DNA of 64,000 bases from Spartobacteria bacterium (GTDB lineage Bacteria; Verrucomicrobiota; Verrucomicrobiia; Chthoniobacterales; UBA10450), in contig PMSN01000009.1 in NCBI GenBank assembly GCA_003167555.1, forward strand, positions 186,001 through 250,000, read 5' to 3'. This document shows positions 26,925 to 34,783 of the stretch, in pieces. Position numbers and translations under genes: made by a program. The notes beneath the pieces are model-generated. The model was given only the letters and a program-made list of their open reading frames with translations, did no database searches and had not been told where the DNA came from. Every line of letters begins with the position of its first letter. Positions within the stretch are counted from its first letter, which is position 1.

Positions 26925-27173
26925 TGTAGCAACCGCCCTGCGGGCGGCTCAATGTGGGAGGGGCCTTTGCGCCCCGACTGGTCGCCGCGCGTCGGCGATT
27001 TGGAAATCGCCGCTCCTTGCTCCGGCACGGCCCCGAAGACACCTGCGTCGATGGGGTAACATATCCGTAGCTTTTCTGCCGCCCACTGTAGCAGCCGCCC
27101 TGTGGGCGGCTCAACGAGCGTCGTGTGAGAATCAGCGCAGCACTCACGCTTCGCACAGCGAAGCGGCTACAGC
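26925..27173. repeat. Cluster of GTAG-headed and other short palindromes
   Basis: Two units beginning CTGTAGCAACCGCCCTGCGG (26926) and CTGTAGCAGCCGCCCTGTGG (27086) are near-identical short hairpins with a GTAG head. Between them is GGCGATTTGGAAATCGCC, and near the right end is CTTCGCACAGCGAAGCGGC followed by TACAG, an inverted GTAG head. The region fills most of the gap between the RND gene and the methyltransferase remnant. Confidence 0.65.
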
Positions 27174-27265
27174 TCAGCGTTTCGCGCGACGCAGTCAAGT
27201 ACGAGCTCCGTTTGCTTGGATGCAGAGCATTGACGCTACGCATGCGGCTTCTATGATTCTCATAA

Positions 27266-27337
27266 ATGGCAAAATCCCGCAAAGCTTCCGCGTTGTTCGA
27301 CACGCGCGTCATTTACTGCGACGATAATCTCGATCAG
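27266..27337 (+). pseudogene. 5' remnant of a DNA adenine methyltransferase gene
   Basis: The 24 codons read MAKSRKASALFDTRVIYC then DDNLDQ. This matches the N-terminus of a common group of site-specific DNA methyltransferases (usually ...LFDTRVIYCGDNLEQL, just before the DPPF motif). The homology stops at a 10-bp tandem repeat; no catalytic motif follows. I read it as the stump of a deleted modification gene. The match is from memory of the family and should be confirmed by alignment. Confidence 0.55.
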
Positions 27338-27350
27338 CCGGCGATTCCTT

Positions 27351-27400
27351 CGAGCCTTACCGAGCCTTACCGAGCCTTACCGAGCTTTACCGAGCCTAAC
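27351..27400. repeat. 10-bp tandem repeat, five copies
   Basis: The unit CGAGCCTTAC occurs three times exactly and twice with one change each (CGAGCTTTAC, CGAGCCTAAC), head to tail without spacers. It lies at the point where the methyltransferase remnant stops. Confidence 0.9.
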
Positions 27401-27442
27401 CGCCGCCTCACCCAAGACAGCATTCGAGGTTCTCAGAATCGA

Positions 27443-28206
27443 ATGAAGCCATGCCTGTTCTGCGGGAGGCGAGAAAGTAGCAACGAACGTATCCTCGCTG
27501 ATTCCGTCTGGAAGAGAATGCAGGCTGGAAACTCAACGATGAATGTAGGTATCTGGGATGGCGTAGAAGAAAAAGACTTCAGAAACCCGCACCGCCAGGA
27601 ATCATTCAAGACGCGGTCTGTCTGCGGAAACTGCAACAAAGGTTGGATGAGTCAATTAGAGGCTGAGTTTCTTGAACTAGTGGGATCTCTGATCGAACCA
27701 ACGTGGCCGATTTCTGCCAACGAGCTTATCGAGCGGGCGCTTTGTCAAAGTGCCGTCTTGGCAAGATGGGCTGTGAAGACTGCCATCACCGTAAATCTTG
27801 CCGGCATCAGCAAACGCTTAATCAACTCACAAATCGCAACAGATGTTCGAGCGAACAAATTGCCGCCTGACCTCAAGGTCCTTATCGCATTTATCAAAAA
27901 GAAGGACATTGCCCCATCACGATCCATCCTGGATTTTTTTTCGTGAATAGGAACGGTGAGCGTAAATGGAGGGTTGGCGATAAAGGTCACTCCTTCGATG
28001 CCATCTTCCAATTAAATCATCTGGCAATTCGCGCCTTCAACGGCCCGGGGCTGAGGTTTCTTCATAAGACTGATAGCGAGGTTGCGCCTATACCGTGTTA
28101 TCCAGCAACGAACCGTCGCTTCTCACCTGATTACACCTTCCAAACGCTAAGTAAGTTTGAGGGTGAACTTCTTGTGCTGTGGCCTCATGAGCAAGACCTT
28201 GGTTGA
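27443..28206 (+). pseudogene. Zinc/HNH-like protein split by a frameshift at a T8 tract
   Basis: The first part (27443-27946, 167 residues) starts MKPCLFCGRRESSNERI and has CLFCG, then VCGNCNKGWMSQLE: two CxxC pairs as in HNH-like zinc proteins associated with mobile DNA. It ends at TGA right after eight T's at 27934-27941. In the -1 frame a second part (about 27943-28206, 87 residues, NRNGERKWRVGDKGHSFDAI onward) continues without a credible start of its own. One extra T would fuse both into about 254 residues. It may be a real frameshift, a programmed one, or a sequencing error in the homopolymer. Confidence 0.6.
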
Positions 28207-28345
28207 TGAATATTTCTCCTCGATTCCAAGGTGGGCGTTCCGGGAGGCAGCCTTGATTTGCTCTGTCATTGCTCGATCTTCGGTCGGGATTACTGTTTTG
28301 AATTGGTTGCTATCTTGGCATCGCGCGGCGGAGCGCGCGATCCAC

Positions 28346-30289
28346 CTATACTGCTCTCGGCTCGGCCAGCTTCTCCCACTCGGCCGTGAGCCGTTCCAAC
28401 TCCGCGGTCACGGCGGAGAACTCGCGATTCAATTGCATCGCGGCGCCCCCGGCTTCGTAGGTCTCGGGCTTTTCCAGCTCGGCGGTGAGTTCTTTCTGGC
28501 GTCCTTCCAGACTTAGAATGCGCATCTCGAGATCGTGGGCGTGCTTGTCGTGTTCGCGCTTGAGCTTTGCTTCCGCCTTGCGTTCTTCGGCCGCGACGCG
28601 GCGCTGCTCGCGGGTCTCGCGCAAGCCTGGCTTTTGTAGGGCAGGCGCACCGCCTGCCGGGGTTTCAGGCAAGGCAAGCGATGCGCTTGCCCTACAATTT
28701 AAATCAACCATTTTCTCGCCGCTCGTCAGCGCGGCGCGCGCGGAAGTGGCGCGAGATTTATCCAGGTAATAATCGTAGTCGCCCGCGTAGGGCGTCAGCT
28801 TCCCGGCGTTGATGTGCAAGACGGTCTTTGCCACGGCGCGAATGAAGTAAACGTCGTGGCTAATGAAAATGAGCGTGCCTTCATACTGCGCGAGCGCGCC
28901 GACGAGCGCGTCGATGCTGCCTACGTCCAGATGCGTCGTCGGTTCATCCATCAAAAGGAGGTTGGGCGGATCAAGCAATAACCTAACGAGTGCAAGCCTT
29001 GTCTTCTCGCCGCCGCTCAGGACCGCGGTCGTCTTGAAGACATCGTCGCCGCGAAAAAGAAACGAGCCCAGAACCGTGCGCGCGACTTGTTCGGAAACCG
29101 GGTTCGGCATGTCGCGCGCGGTTTCCAGCACCGTTTGCATTGGATCGAGCATGTCGACGCGATACTGGGAGAAGTATCCGACCTTCACGTTGTGCCCGAC
29201 CTCCCGAACTCCACCTTGCACCGGCAACACGCCGGCCAGCAGCTTTAGCAGCGTGGATTTTCCCGCGCCGTTCGGCCCGACGAGCACCGTGCGTTGTCCC
29301 CTCTCCGCTTCGAAATTCAAGGCGCGATAAACGACGAGATCGCCATACGCGTGTTCGACCTCTTTCAGCGTGATGACTCGATGCCCGCTGCGCGGCGGCT
29401 GCGGAAAACGGAAGTGCACAGTCTTCTCGCGCGAGACCGGCGCCTCGATCTTCTCCATCCGGTCGATTTGCTTCAGCTTGCTTTGGGCTTGCGAAGCCTT
29501 ACTCGCCTTCGCGCGAAAGCGATCGGCGAACAGCTGAAGCGACGCGATCTCTTTCTGCTGGTTCTTATAAGCGGAGAGCTGCTGCTCTTCCCGCGCCGCT
29601 TTTTGTTCGACGTAGCTGTCCCAGTTGCCGCGATACCGATTCAACCGCTTGTGCGCGATCTCGATGATGGAACCGACGAGTCGATTCAGGAATTCGCGGT
29701 CATGTGAGATCATGAGGATCGCGCCAGGATAACTCGTTAGGTATTCCTGGAACCAGACCAGCGACTCGAGATCGAGATGGTTGGTCGGCTCGTCGAGGAG
29801 AAGCAGGTCGGGCTCCTGCACGAGCAAGCGCGCGAGATGGGCGCGCATGACCCAGCCGCCGCTCATGGTCCGGGCCGGGCGATCGAAATCCGTTTCCCGA
29901 AAGGCGAGGCCCGCGAGAATGCGTTTCGCTTTTGGCTCCAGGTCCCAGTCGCTGTGCTCATCAAACGTAGCGCGAGCTTCCAGCTTGCCTCCCTCGTCCA
30001 ATCGCAAGCCGGAAGCTTGCGTTACTTTGCCGCAAGCCAATTCCAAAACGGTTTCTTCGCCCGCGGGCGCATGTTCTTGCGGGAGAAATCCGATCGTCGC
30101 TGACTTTTCCACCGAGACACGGCCTTCATCGGGCGAGGCTTCTCCGAGAATGAGCGAGAAGAGTGTCGACTTGCCCGCGCCATTCGGGCCGACCAAGCCC
30201 ACCCGATCGCCGCGATTCACCTGAAGCGACGCATCTTCAAAGAGGATGCGGCCGGCGAAGGCTTTGGAGACTTGTGAAATCGTGAGCAT
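28346..30289 (-). CDS. ABC-F family ATPase (Uup/YheS-like) with two in-frame repeat insertions
   Basis: 647 residues with two ATPase domains and no membrane segments. Walker A: GPNGAGKSTLFSL and GPNGAGKSTLLKL; signatures MSGGW and LSGGEKTRLALVRLLL; Walker B LLLLDEPTNHLDLES and LLLMDEPTTHLD. A linker lies between the domains and a coiled-coil C-terminus (about 560-640, REQRRVAAEERKAEAKLKRE) follows. ABC-F proteins act on the ribosome to relieve stalling or antibiotic action. Two stretches are translated from palindromic repeats: KVTQASGLRLDEGGKLEARA (about residues 88-107) and the segment after NCRASASLALPETPAGG (about 532-555). Confidence 0.92.
   Translation of the reverse strand: MLTISQVSKAFAGRILFEDASLQVNRGDRVGLVGPNGAGKSTLFSLILGEASPDEGRVSVEKSATIGFLPQEHAPAGEETVLELACGKVTQASGLRLDEGGKLEARATFDEHSDWDLEPKAKRILAGLAFRETDFDRPARTMSGGWVMRAHLARLLVQEPDLLLLDEPTNHLDLESLVWFQEYLTSYPGAILMISHDREFLNRLVGSIIEIAHKRLNRYRGNWDSYVEQKAAREEQQLSAYKNQQKEIASLQLFADRFRAKASKASQAQSKLKQIDRMEKIEAPVSREKTVHFRFPQPPRSGHRVITLKEVEHAYGDLVVYRALNFEAERGQRTVLVGPNGAGKSTLLKLLAGVLPVQGGVREVGHNVKVGYFSQYRVDMLDPMQTVLETARDMPNPVSEQVARTVLGSFLFRGDDVFKTTAVLSGGEKTRLALVRLLLDPPNLLLMDEPTTHLDVGSIDALVGALAQYEGTLIFISHDVYFIRAVAKTVLHINAGKLTPYAGDYDYYLDKSRATSARAALTSGEKMVDLNCRASASLALPETPAGGAPALQKPGLRETREQRRVAAEERKAEAKLKREHDKHAHDLEMRILSLEGRQKELTAELEKPETYEAGGAAMQLNREFSAVTAELERLTAEWEKLAEPRAV
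28634..28697. repeat. GTAG-headed inverted repeat inside the ABC-F gene (copy 1)
   Basis: Arms 28634-28658 and 28673-28697 are reverse complements with 3 mismatches in 25. Both outer ends read TTGTAGGGCA. The unit is translated in frame in the linker before the C-terminal coiled coil. Confidence 0.8.
29967..30025. repeat. GTAG-headed inverted repeat inside the ABC-F gene (copy 2)
   Basis: Arms 29967-29988 (GTAGCGCGAGCTTCCAGCTT...) and 30004-30025 are reverse complements with 3 mismatches in 22. The same sequence class occurs upstream of tilS. It is translated in frame within the first ATPase domain. Confidence 0.75.
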
Positions 30290-30334
30290 GCGAGCGGCGG
30301 CGAATGTCGCGAATCCGCCCGACGACGCAAGCAG

Positions 30335-30363
30335 GTAGGGGCGATTGACCCCAATCGCCCGGG
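30335..30363. repeat. Single GTAG-headed hairpin
   Basis: GTAG followed by GGGCGATT, a six-base loop and AATCGCCC. It lies in the 89-bp gap between the ABC-F gene and the TIGR01777-type gene. Confidence 0.65.
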
Positions 30364-30378
30364 CGGTGGACGGAGCCG

Positions 30379-31338
30379 CTAGACCTGCGCCCGCCGCCAG
30401 CGCTCACAAAGATCGCGTGTGGCTTCCTTCCAATTTGGAAATTGAAATTCGAACCCATCACGCAGCAGCCGCCCAGGAACGACTCGCCGGCTTTTCAAAA
30501 CCAGCTCCGATTCCGTCCGCATGAAAAACGTCGCGATCTCCAGCATCCATTTCGACGCGGGCAATCCCACGCGCGTTCCCCAAGCCTCGCGGAGCGCGCG
30601 CATGAACTCCGCGTTCGGCAACGGATTGGGCGCCGCGAGATTCACCGCGCCTTCCAGATGTTCGTGCGCGATCAACCAATAGATCGCCCGAATGAAATCG
30701 GCGCCGTGAATCCACGAGACGTATTGGCGGCCGTCCCCCGATCGACCGCCAAGTCCGCGGCGAACCAGCCCGAGCAAAACATCGAAGACGCCGCTGCGAT
30801 CCGGGCTCATGATTATGGCACAACGCAGCAGCACCTTGCGGGTGTGCGGCAGTGTGCCCGATTGATTGAAAGCGCGTTCCCATTTCGTCGCGACATCGAG
30901 GCTGAAACACCAGGTGTCGGGAACATCATCGTCGTCGCGAGCGAGAATACCCGAGAACTCATCGTTCGCTGCATCGTAGCGATGCGCGTAAATGGTCGCC
31001 GTCGCCGCTTGCAGCCAGAGGCGTGGCGGACGGCGCGCCTGCATGATTGCCTGACCCACCAACTCGGTGGAATCCACGCGGGACCGGATGATCTCGCGGC
31101 GATTCTCCGCGGTGTAGCGACAGTTCACGCTCTTGCCGGCGAGATTGATCACGACATCGGGGCCTTCAAATTCCGCGCACCAATCTCCGAGCGTCTGCGC
31201 ATCCCAAAGCACGATCCGTCCGGCCTTCTGCGAATCGCGCCGGCGGGCGAGGATCACAACGTCGTGTCCGTCCTTTTGGAAAGCGCGCGCGAGCAACTGA
31301 CCTACCTGTCCAGATCCTCCTGGGATCACGATCTTCAT
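30379..31338 (-). CDS. TIGR01777-family NAD(P)-dependent epimerase/dehydratase-like protein (YfcH type)
   Basis: 319 residues. The Rossmann start is IPGGSGQVGQLLARAF. Family landmarks include VVINLAGKSVNCRYTAENRREI, SRVDSTELVGQAI, YVSWIHGADFIRAIYWLI and a C-terminal DUF1731-like domain (LVLKSRRVVPGRLLRDGFEF). The biochemical role of this extended-SDR family is unknown. It overlaps the stop of the DCC gene by 4 bp and is the last gene of the GbsR-linked operon. Confidence 0.88.
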   Translation of the reverse strand: MKIVIPGGSGQVGQLLARAFQKDGHDVVILARRRDSQKAGRIVLWDAQTLGDWCAEFEGPDVVINLAGKSVNCRYTAENRREIIRSRVDSTELVGQAIMQARRPPRLWLQAATATIYAHRYDAANDEFSGILARDDDDVPDTWCFSLDVATKWERAFNQSGTLPHTRKVLLRCAIIMSPDRSGVFDVLLGLVRRGLGGRSGDGRQYVSWIHGADFIRAIYWLIAHEHLEGAVNLAAPNPLPNAEFMRALREAWGTRVGLPASKWMLEIATFFMRTESELVLKSRRVVPGRLLRDGFEFQFPNWKEATRDLCERWRRAQV

Positions 31339-31721
31339 CTTGTTGGGTCCAATCTCAACGCCTCCAATTTCATCCAGCGAGAAACCTGAAGCCGGTTCTC
31401 GCTTAGCAATTCACACACGCGACGCGCCCACGGAAGCAGCGCGGGATGCGCCAGCCGCTGCGACCACGCGCGGTATTCGCGCAAAGCGTAAAGACACATA
31501 ATCCACGCCTGCGGCCCCCGATACACCGCGCCTTCGTCGCTCACGACGAGAAGCTGTTCCTCCGGATGGAGCGCTTCGATTCCCGGAAAACGCGCGCGCA
31601 CTTCCGGCGATTGAAACGGAATGAACTCCAACTCCAGAAAGGCCGGCTGACGGGCGAGCCATTCGCGGCATCGCCCGCACAGCGCGCACTCGCCATCGAA
31701 CAAAACGAAGAGGCGTTTCAT
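31335..31721 (-). CDS. DCC-family (DUF393) thiol-disulfide oxidoreductase-like protein
   Basis: 128 residues. The family-defining LFDGECALCGRCREWL (DGxCxxC) lies at residues 6-21, followed by the expected thioredoxin-like pattern with GPQAWIMCLYAL. Partners and substrate are unknown. Its ATG overlaps the stop of the upstream membrane-protein gene by 4 bp and its stop overlaps the next gene by 4 bp, so it is in the middle of a tightly coupled trio. Confidence 0.88.
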   Translation of the reverse strand: MKRLFVLFDGECALCGRCREWLARQPAFLELEFIPFQSPEVRARFPGIEALHPEEQLLVVSDEGAVYRGPQAWIMCLYALREYRAWSQRLAHPALLPWARRVCELLSENRLQVSRWMKLEALRLDPTR

Positions 31722-32119
31722 CCGGCAGCGACGGGGACTTGTGTCTGCGGTGGAAGCGGCGGCGGCAAACGATGCAGGAGCACGCGCTTCCGCATTTTCG
31801 AAAACACGAGCAGATTGAAGAAGTGCATCCCGCCCAGGACGAGAAGGACGACGCCCACTTTTCTGCTGAGCGTTTCCAGCACGCCCTGCAAATCGACCGG
31901 CATCTGAACTTCCCGCAGGGCCAGACTCACGTAGCCGATGTTGATCAGATAAAATCCGACGACGAGCAGGTGATTGATCGAGTCGGCCAATGGTTCGTTG
32001 CCGCGGAAGGTGTCCACCAGAAAAATCCGCCCATTCTTGTAAAGCGTCTTCGCCACCCAGACGGTGAGCGAGACACTGATGAGGAGGTAAGTGAAGTAGG
32101 TCCAAACGATCGGTGTCAT
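31718..32119 (-). CDS. Small integral membrane protein, three or four TM segments
   Basis: 133 residues. Hydrophobic segments lie at about 6-23 (WTYFTYLLISVSLTVWVA), 48-68 (INHLLVVGFYLINIGYVSLAL) and 86-108 (KVGVVLLVLGGMHFFNLLVF). A Pro-rich tail (PPPLPPQTQ) ends the protein. The family is not recognised. It is the first gene after the 20-bp operator at 32158-32177 and is coupled to the DCC and TIGR01777 genes, which suggests a redox or membrane function shared by the trio. Confidence 0.75.
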   Translation of the reverse strand: MTPIVWTYFTYLLISVSLTVWVAKTLYKNGRIFLVDTFRGNEPLADSINHLLVVGFYLINIGYVSLALREVQMPVDLQGVLETLSRKVGVVLLVLGGMHFFNLLVFSKMRKRVLLHRLPPPLPPQTQVPVAAG

Positions 32120-32157
32120 ATTTGCTCTCTTTCTCTCTGTTGTGCTTTCATCTTGTA

Positions 32158-32177
32158 GTTTCAGGAATTACTGAAAC
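32158..32177. promoter_or_regulatory. Operator-like inverted repeat upstream of the membrane/DCC/TIGR01777 operon
   Basis: GTTTCAG, six bases, CTGAAAC: a perfect 7+7 inverted repeat. The core TTTCAG-N6-CTGAAA recurs with the same spacing beside the GbsR-like regulator gene at 32736-32759. Confidence 0.7.
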
Positions 32178-32200
32178 ATCGCGGTAAAAAAAGGGCTCGC

Positions 32201-32734
32201 TCATTTCAGGAACCTCAAGGCCCAGGGCACCATCTTGCTTTGTTCCGAGCGCGAAATTTTCGTGATGACGTTGTCGGCCAGCTCCAGGAAATCGCTCAAG
32301 TCCTTGATCTGCTTGTTGAAGGCGGCGGCTTCGGGACCCTTCAATCCTTTCGTGCGGGCCGCGCATTCCTGGAGAGCGCCCATGGCCGGCCGCAGCTCGC
32401 GCCGCCGGCGCTCCCGAATGATGATGCAAAACATTTTCCAGACATTTTTTTCCGCCTCGAAATATTCCTTCCGCTCACCTTTGCGCACGACGCTGCGGAT
32501 CAATCCCCAACTGACCAGGTCACGCAGGTTCTTGTGCGCGTTCCCCCGGCTGATCTTCAGATCTTCCATGATCTCGTCGGTGCTCATCAGGTGCGCCGTT
32601 GTGATGAGAAGCGCGTGGACCTGCGCCATCGTCCGATTGATCCCCCAGGCGGTCCCGATCGTCCCCCATTGGGTAACGAAATCGTCCCGCGCCTGGAGGA
32701 GCGTCCGCCGGTCCTGCTCTGGTTCCTTCTTCAT
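32201..32734 (-). CDS. GbsR/MarR-type winged-helix regulator
   Basis: 177 residues. The winged-helix domain spans about 20-100: FVTQWGTIGTAWGINRTMAQ, then STDEIMEDLKISRGNAHKNL and SWGLIRSVVRKGERKEYFEA, the pattern of GbsR-type MarR relatives. A helical C-terminal dimer region follows. The start codon is adjacent (2 bp) to a 24-bp inverted repeat that matches the one before the downstream operon. The gene is therefore likely to control itself and the membrane/DCC/TIGR01777 trio. The inducing signal is unknown. Confidence 0.87.
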   Translation of the reverse strand: MKKEPEQDRRTLLQARDDFVTQWGTIGTAWGINRTMAQVHALLITTAHLMSTDEIMEDLKISRGNAHKNLRDLVSWGLIRSVVRKGERKEYFEAEKNVWKMFCIIIRERRRRELRPAMGALQECAARTKGLKGPEAAAFNKQIKDLSDFLELADNVITKISRSEQSKMVPWALRFLK

Positions 32735-32735
32735 C

Positions 32736-32759
32736 TACTTTCAGTATTTTCTGAAAGTA
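32736..32759. promoter_or_regulatory. Operator-like inverted repeat at the GbsR-type gene start
   Basis: TACTTTCAG, six bases, CTGAAAGTA: a perfect 9+9 inverted repeat placed 2 bp from the start codon. Binding here would block translation initiation sequences as well as transcription. Its core equals the site at 32158-32177. Confidence 0.72.
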
Positions 32760-32806
32760 TGGCACCGTCAATAAGTTTCTTTAGCGATAGTGACCGCCCA
32801 CCACGA

Positions 32807-33493
32807 TCAGCCTTTCTGCTCGTCGTCCCAATCCTTCGAGAGCCGCGCCGTCGGGACGGCGGGGATCGCGAGGCCGGCCGCGGCGTAATGCGAAGTGTCG
32901 TTAAAGAGCGTGAGCCGCGCGCTGACCGCGTCCTTGAAGTCGACGATGTTCAGCGCCGCCGGGTTTTGATCGAGCGTGTCGCGGTAGCGGCGCGGATCGA
33001 ACCCGAGGAGCGAACTGAGGAGGAGCCGGATCGTGGCCTTATGCGAAACGATGAGCACGTTTCCAGCGGGATGTTCGCGCACGATGTCCATCAGGACCGG
33101 CAACGCGCGCGCCGTGACCGCGAGTCCGCTTTCACCGCCCACCGGCGCAAACGTGTAGGGATCTTTCTCCCACGCCGCCGCTTCATCGGGAAAAGCCTGC
33201 TCGACTTCCTTCCGCGTCATCTGCTCCCAGCGACCATGCGAAATTTCGCGCAAACCATCGCGCGTCTGGACTTCGATTCCGTGCGGCTCGGCTAGAATCC
33301 GCGCGGTCTCCACCGTCCGGCCCAGCGGCGAAGCGTAAATGGCCGCGATTTTTTCGCTCTGCAAACGCGTCGCGAGCCGCCGCACTTGCTCGCGGCCTTC
33401 ATCGGAAAGTTCCACATCCGTCGCGCCGGCAAAGCGATCTTCCTTCGTGAGCACGGTCGCTCCGTGCCGGACCATGAAAATTCGCGCGCGCAT
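32807..33493 (-). CDS. Histidine phosphatase (phosphoglycerate mutase-like) family protein
   Basis: 228 residues from MRARIFMVRHGATVL; the longer open frame upstream overlaps the promoter region and is disfavoured. The RHG motif (VRHGAT) carries the phosphorylated His; further active-site parts are YASPLGRTVETARIL, REISHGRWE and LIVSHKATIRLLL with the second His. The family covers cobalamin-pathway phosphatase, mutases and other phosphatases; the substrate cannot be assigned. Divergent from the DAHP synthase gene. Confidence 0.88.
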   Translation of the reverse strand: MRARIFMVRHGATVLTKEDRFAGATDVELSDEGREQVRRLATRLQSEKIAAIYASPLGRTVETARILAEPHGIEVQTRDGLREISHGRWEQMTRKEVEQAFPDEAAAWEKDPYTFAPVGGESGLAVTARALPVLMDIVREHPAGNVLIVSHKATIRLLLSSLLGFDPRRYRDTLDQNPAALNIVDFKDAVSARLTLFNDTSHYAAAGLAIPAVPTARLSKDWDDEQKG

Positions 33494-33690
33494 GTGAGTG
33501 GTAAAAGCGGCGCGGAATTGCCAGACCTCCGCGCCAGTGGACGGCCCCGCTTTTAAGGTGCGACCCGGCGGAAAGACAATCAAAAACGTGAGATTCTTTT
33601 CCGGGTCGAGTTTCGTTATCGGTTTCCAAAACAAGAACCGCGCGCGAACTGGAAGACTTGCGATACGGCGGCCCGCGCGCTAGTTGCACC

Positions 33691-34710
33691 ATGCTCGTTG
33701 TCATGAAAAGCGGCGCCACGCAGGGCGAGATCGATGGCGTGGTGCAAGCGGTCGAGAATCTCGGATTCCGCGCGCACGTCATGCCCGGCGCGACTCGAAC
33801 CGCCATCGGGATTACCGGCAACCAGGGCTCGGTCGATCCGATTCGTTTCGAAAGCCTGCCCGGCGTTTCCGAAGCGATTCGTGTCAGCAAGCCCTACAAA
33901 CTGATCACGCTCGATCTGCAACCGGATCAGACAGTCGTGCGCGTGGGCGACGCGACGATCGGCGGCCAGGAGTTGGCTGTCATCGCCGGGCCGTGCGCGG
34001 TCGAGAGCCGCCAGCAAACGTTCGCGGTGGCGGCGGCAGTCCGCGCGAGCGGCGCACGCTTTCTTCGCGGAGGAGCGTTCAAGCCGCGCAGTTCGCCTTA
34101 TGATTTCGCCGGGCTGGGAGAGGAAGGGCTAAAAATCCTGGCGGATGCTCGCGACGCCTTTGGTTTGAAGATTGTGACGGAAGCACTGGATGAATCCGGC
34201 GTCGATCTCCTGGAAAAGTACGCCGACATTATCCAGGTCGGCGCGCGCAACATGCAGAATTTTTCTCTGCTGCGCCGCGTGGGAAAATCGAAACTGCCGG
34301 TCCTGCTCAAGCGAGGGATCGCGGCGACGATCGATGAGTGGCTCCTCGCTGCGGAGTACATCATGTCGGAAGGGAATTATCAGGTGGTGCTCTGCGAACG
34401 CGGTGTGCGCACGTTTACGCAACACGCCCGAAACGCGTTAGACCTCGCGGCGATTCCCGTGATCCGGCGCATCTCGCATCTTCCGATCGTCGTCGATGCT
34501 TCTCACGCGGCCGGGAAAAGCCATCTTGTCCGGCCGTTGGCGCGCGCGGGCGTGGCTGCCGGCGCCGATGGCATCATGGTGGAAGTTCACAATAATCCCG
34601 AGGCAGCCTTGTGCGACGGGGCTCAGGCGTTGACTCCCGAGGAATATCTGAAGCTGGTAAGCGAAGCGCGAGGCATACATCAGCTACTAGCTCAAGCGGT
34701 GGACACTTAG
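33691..34710 (+). CDS. aroF: 3-deoxy-7-phosphoheptulonate synthase (DAHP synthase, type I-beta)
   Basis: 339 residues from ATG 33691 (MLVVMKSGATQGEIDG). Residues 1-90 form the ferredoxin-like regulatory extension found in Thermotoga-type enzymes; the barrel follows with IAGPCAVESRQQ, FLRGGAFKPRSSPYDFAG, QVGARNMQNFSLL, LLKRG, and VDASHAAGKSHLV. It condenses PEP and erythrose-4-phosphate, the first step towards aromatic amino acids. trpE and trpG lie convergently downstream, so the region groups aromatic biosynthesis. Confidence 0.95.
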   Translation: MLVVMKSGATQGEIDGVVQAVENLGFRAHVMPGATRTAIGITGNQGSVDPIRFESLPGVSEAIRVSKPYKLITLDLQPDQTVVRVGDATIGGQELAVIAGPCAVESRQQTFAVAAAVRASGARFLRGGAFKPRSSPYDFAGLGEEGLKILADARDAFGLKIVTEALDESGVDLLEKYADIIQVGARNMQNFSLLRRVGKSKLPVLLKRGIAATIDEWLLAAEYIMSEGNYQVVLCERGVRTFTQHARNALDLAAIPVIRRISHLPIVVDASHAAGKSHLVRPLARAGVAAGADGIMVEVHNNPEAALCDGAQALTPEEYLKLVSEARGIHQLLAQAVDT

Positions 34711-34719
34711 TTCTCCGCT

Positions 34720-34783
34720 CGGTAGCCGCCGCCCGGGTCGAATAACGATGATGCCTGCGCTTCGCACAGCGAAGCGGCTACAG
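34720..34783. repeat. GTAG-headed inverted repeat between aroF and trpG
   Basis: The left end reads GGTAGCCGCCGCC and the right end GAAGCGGCTACAG, reverse-complementary at the ends, with an inner GCTTCGCACAGCGAAGC hairpin. The right GTAG head (on the minus strand) supplies the TAG stop codon of trpG. Confidence 0.7.
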
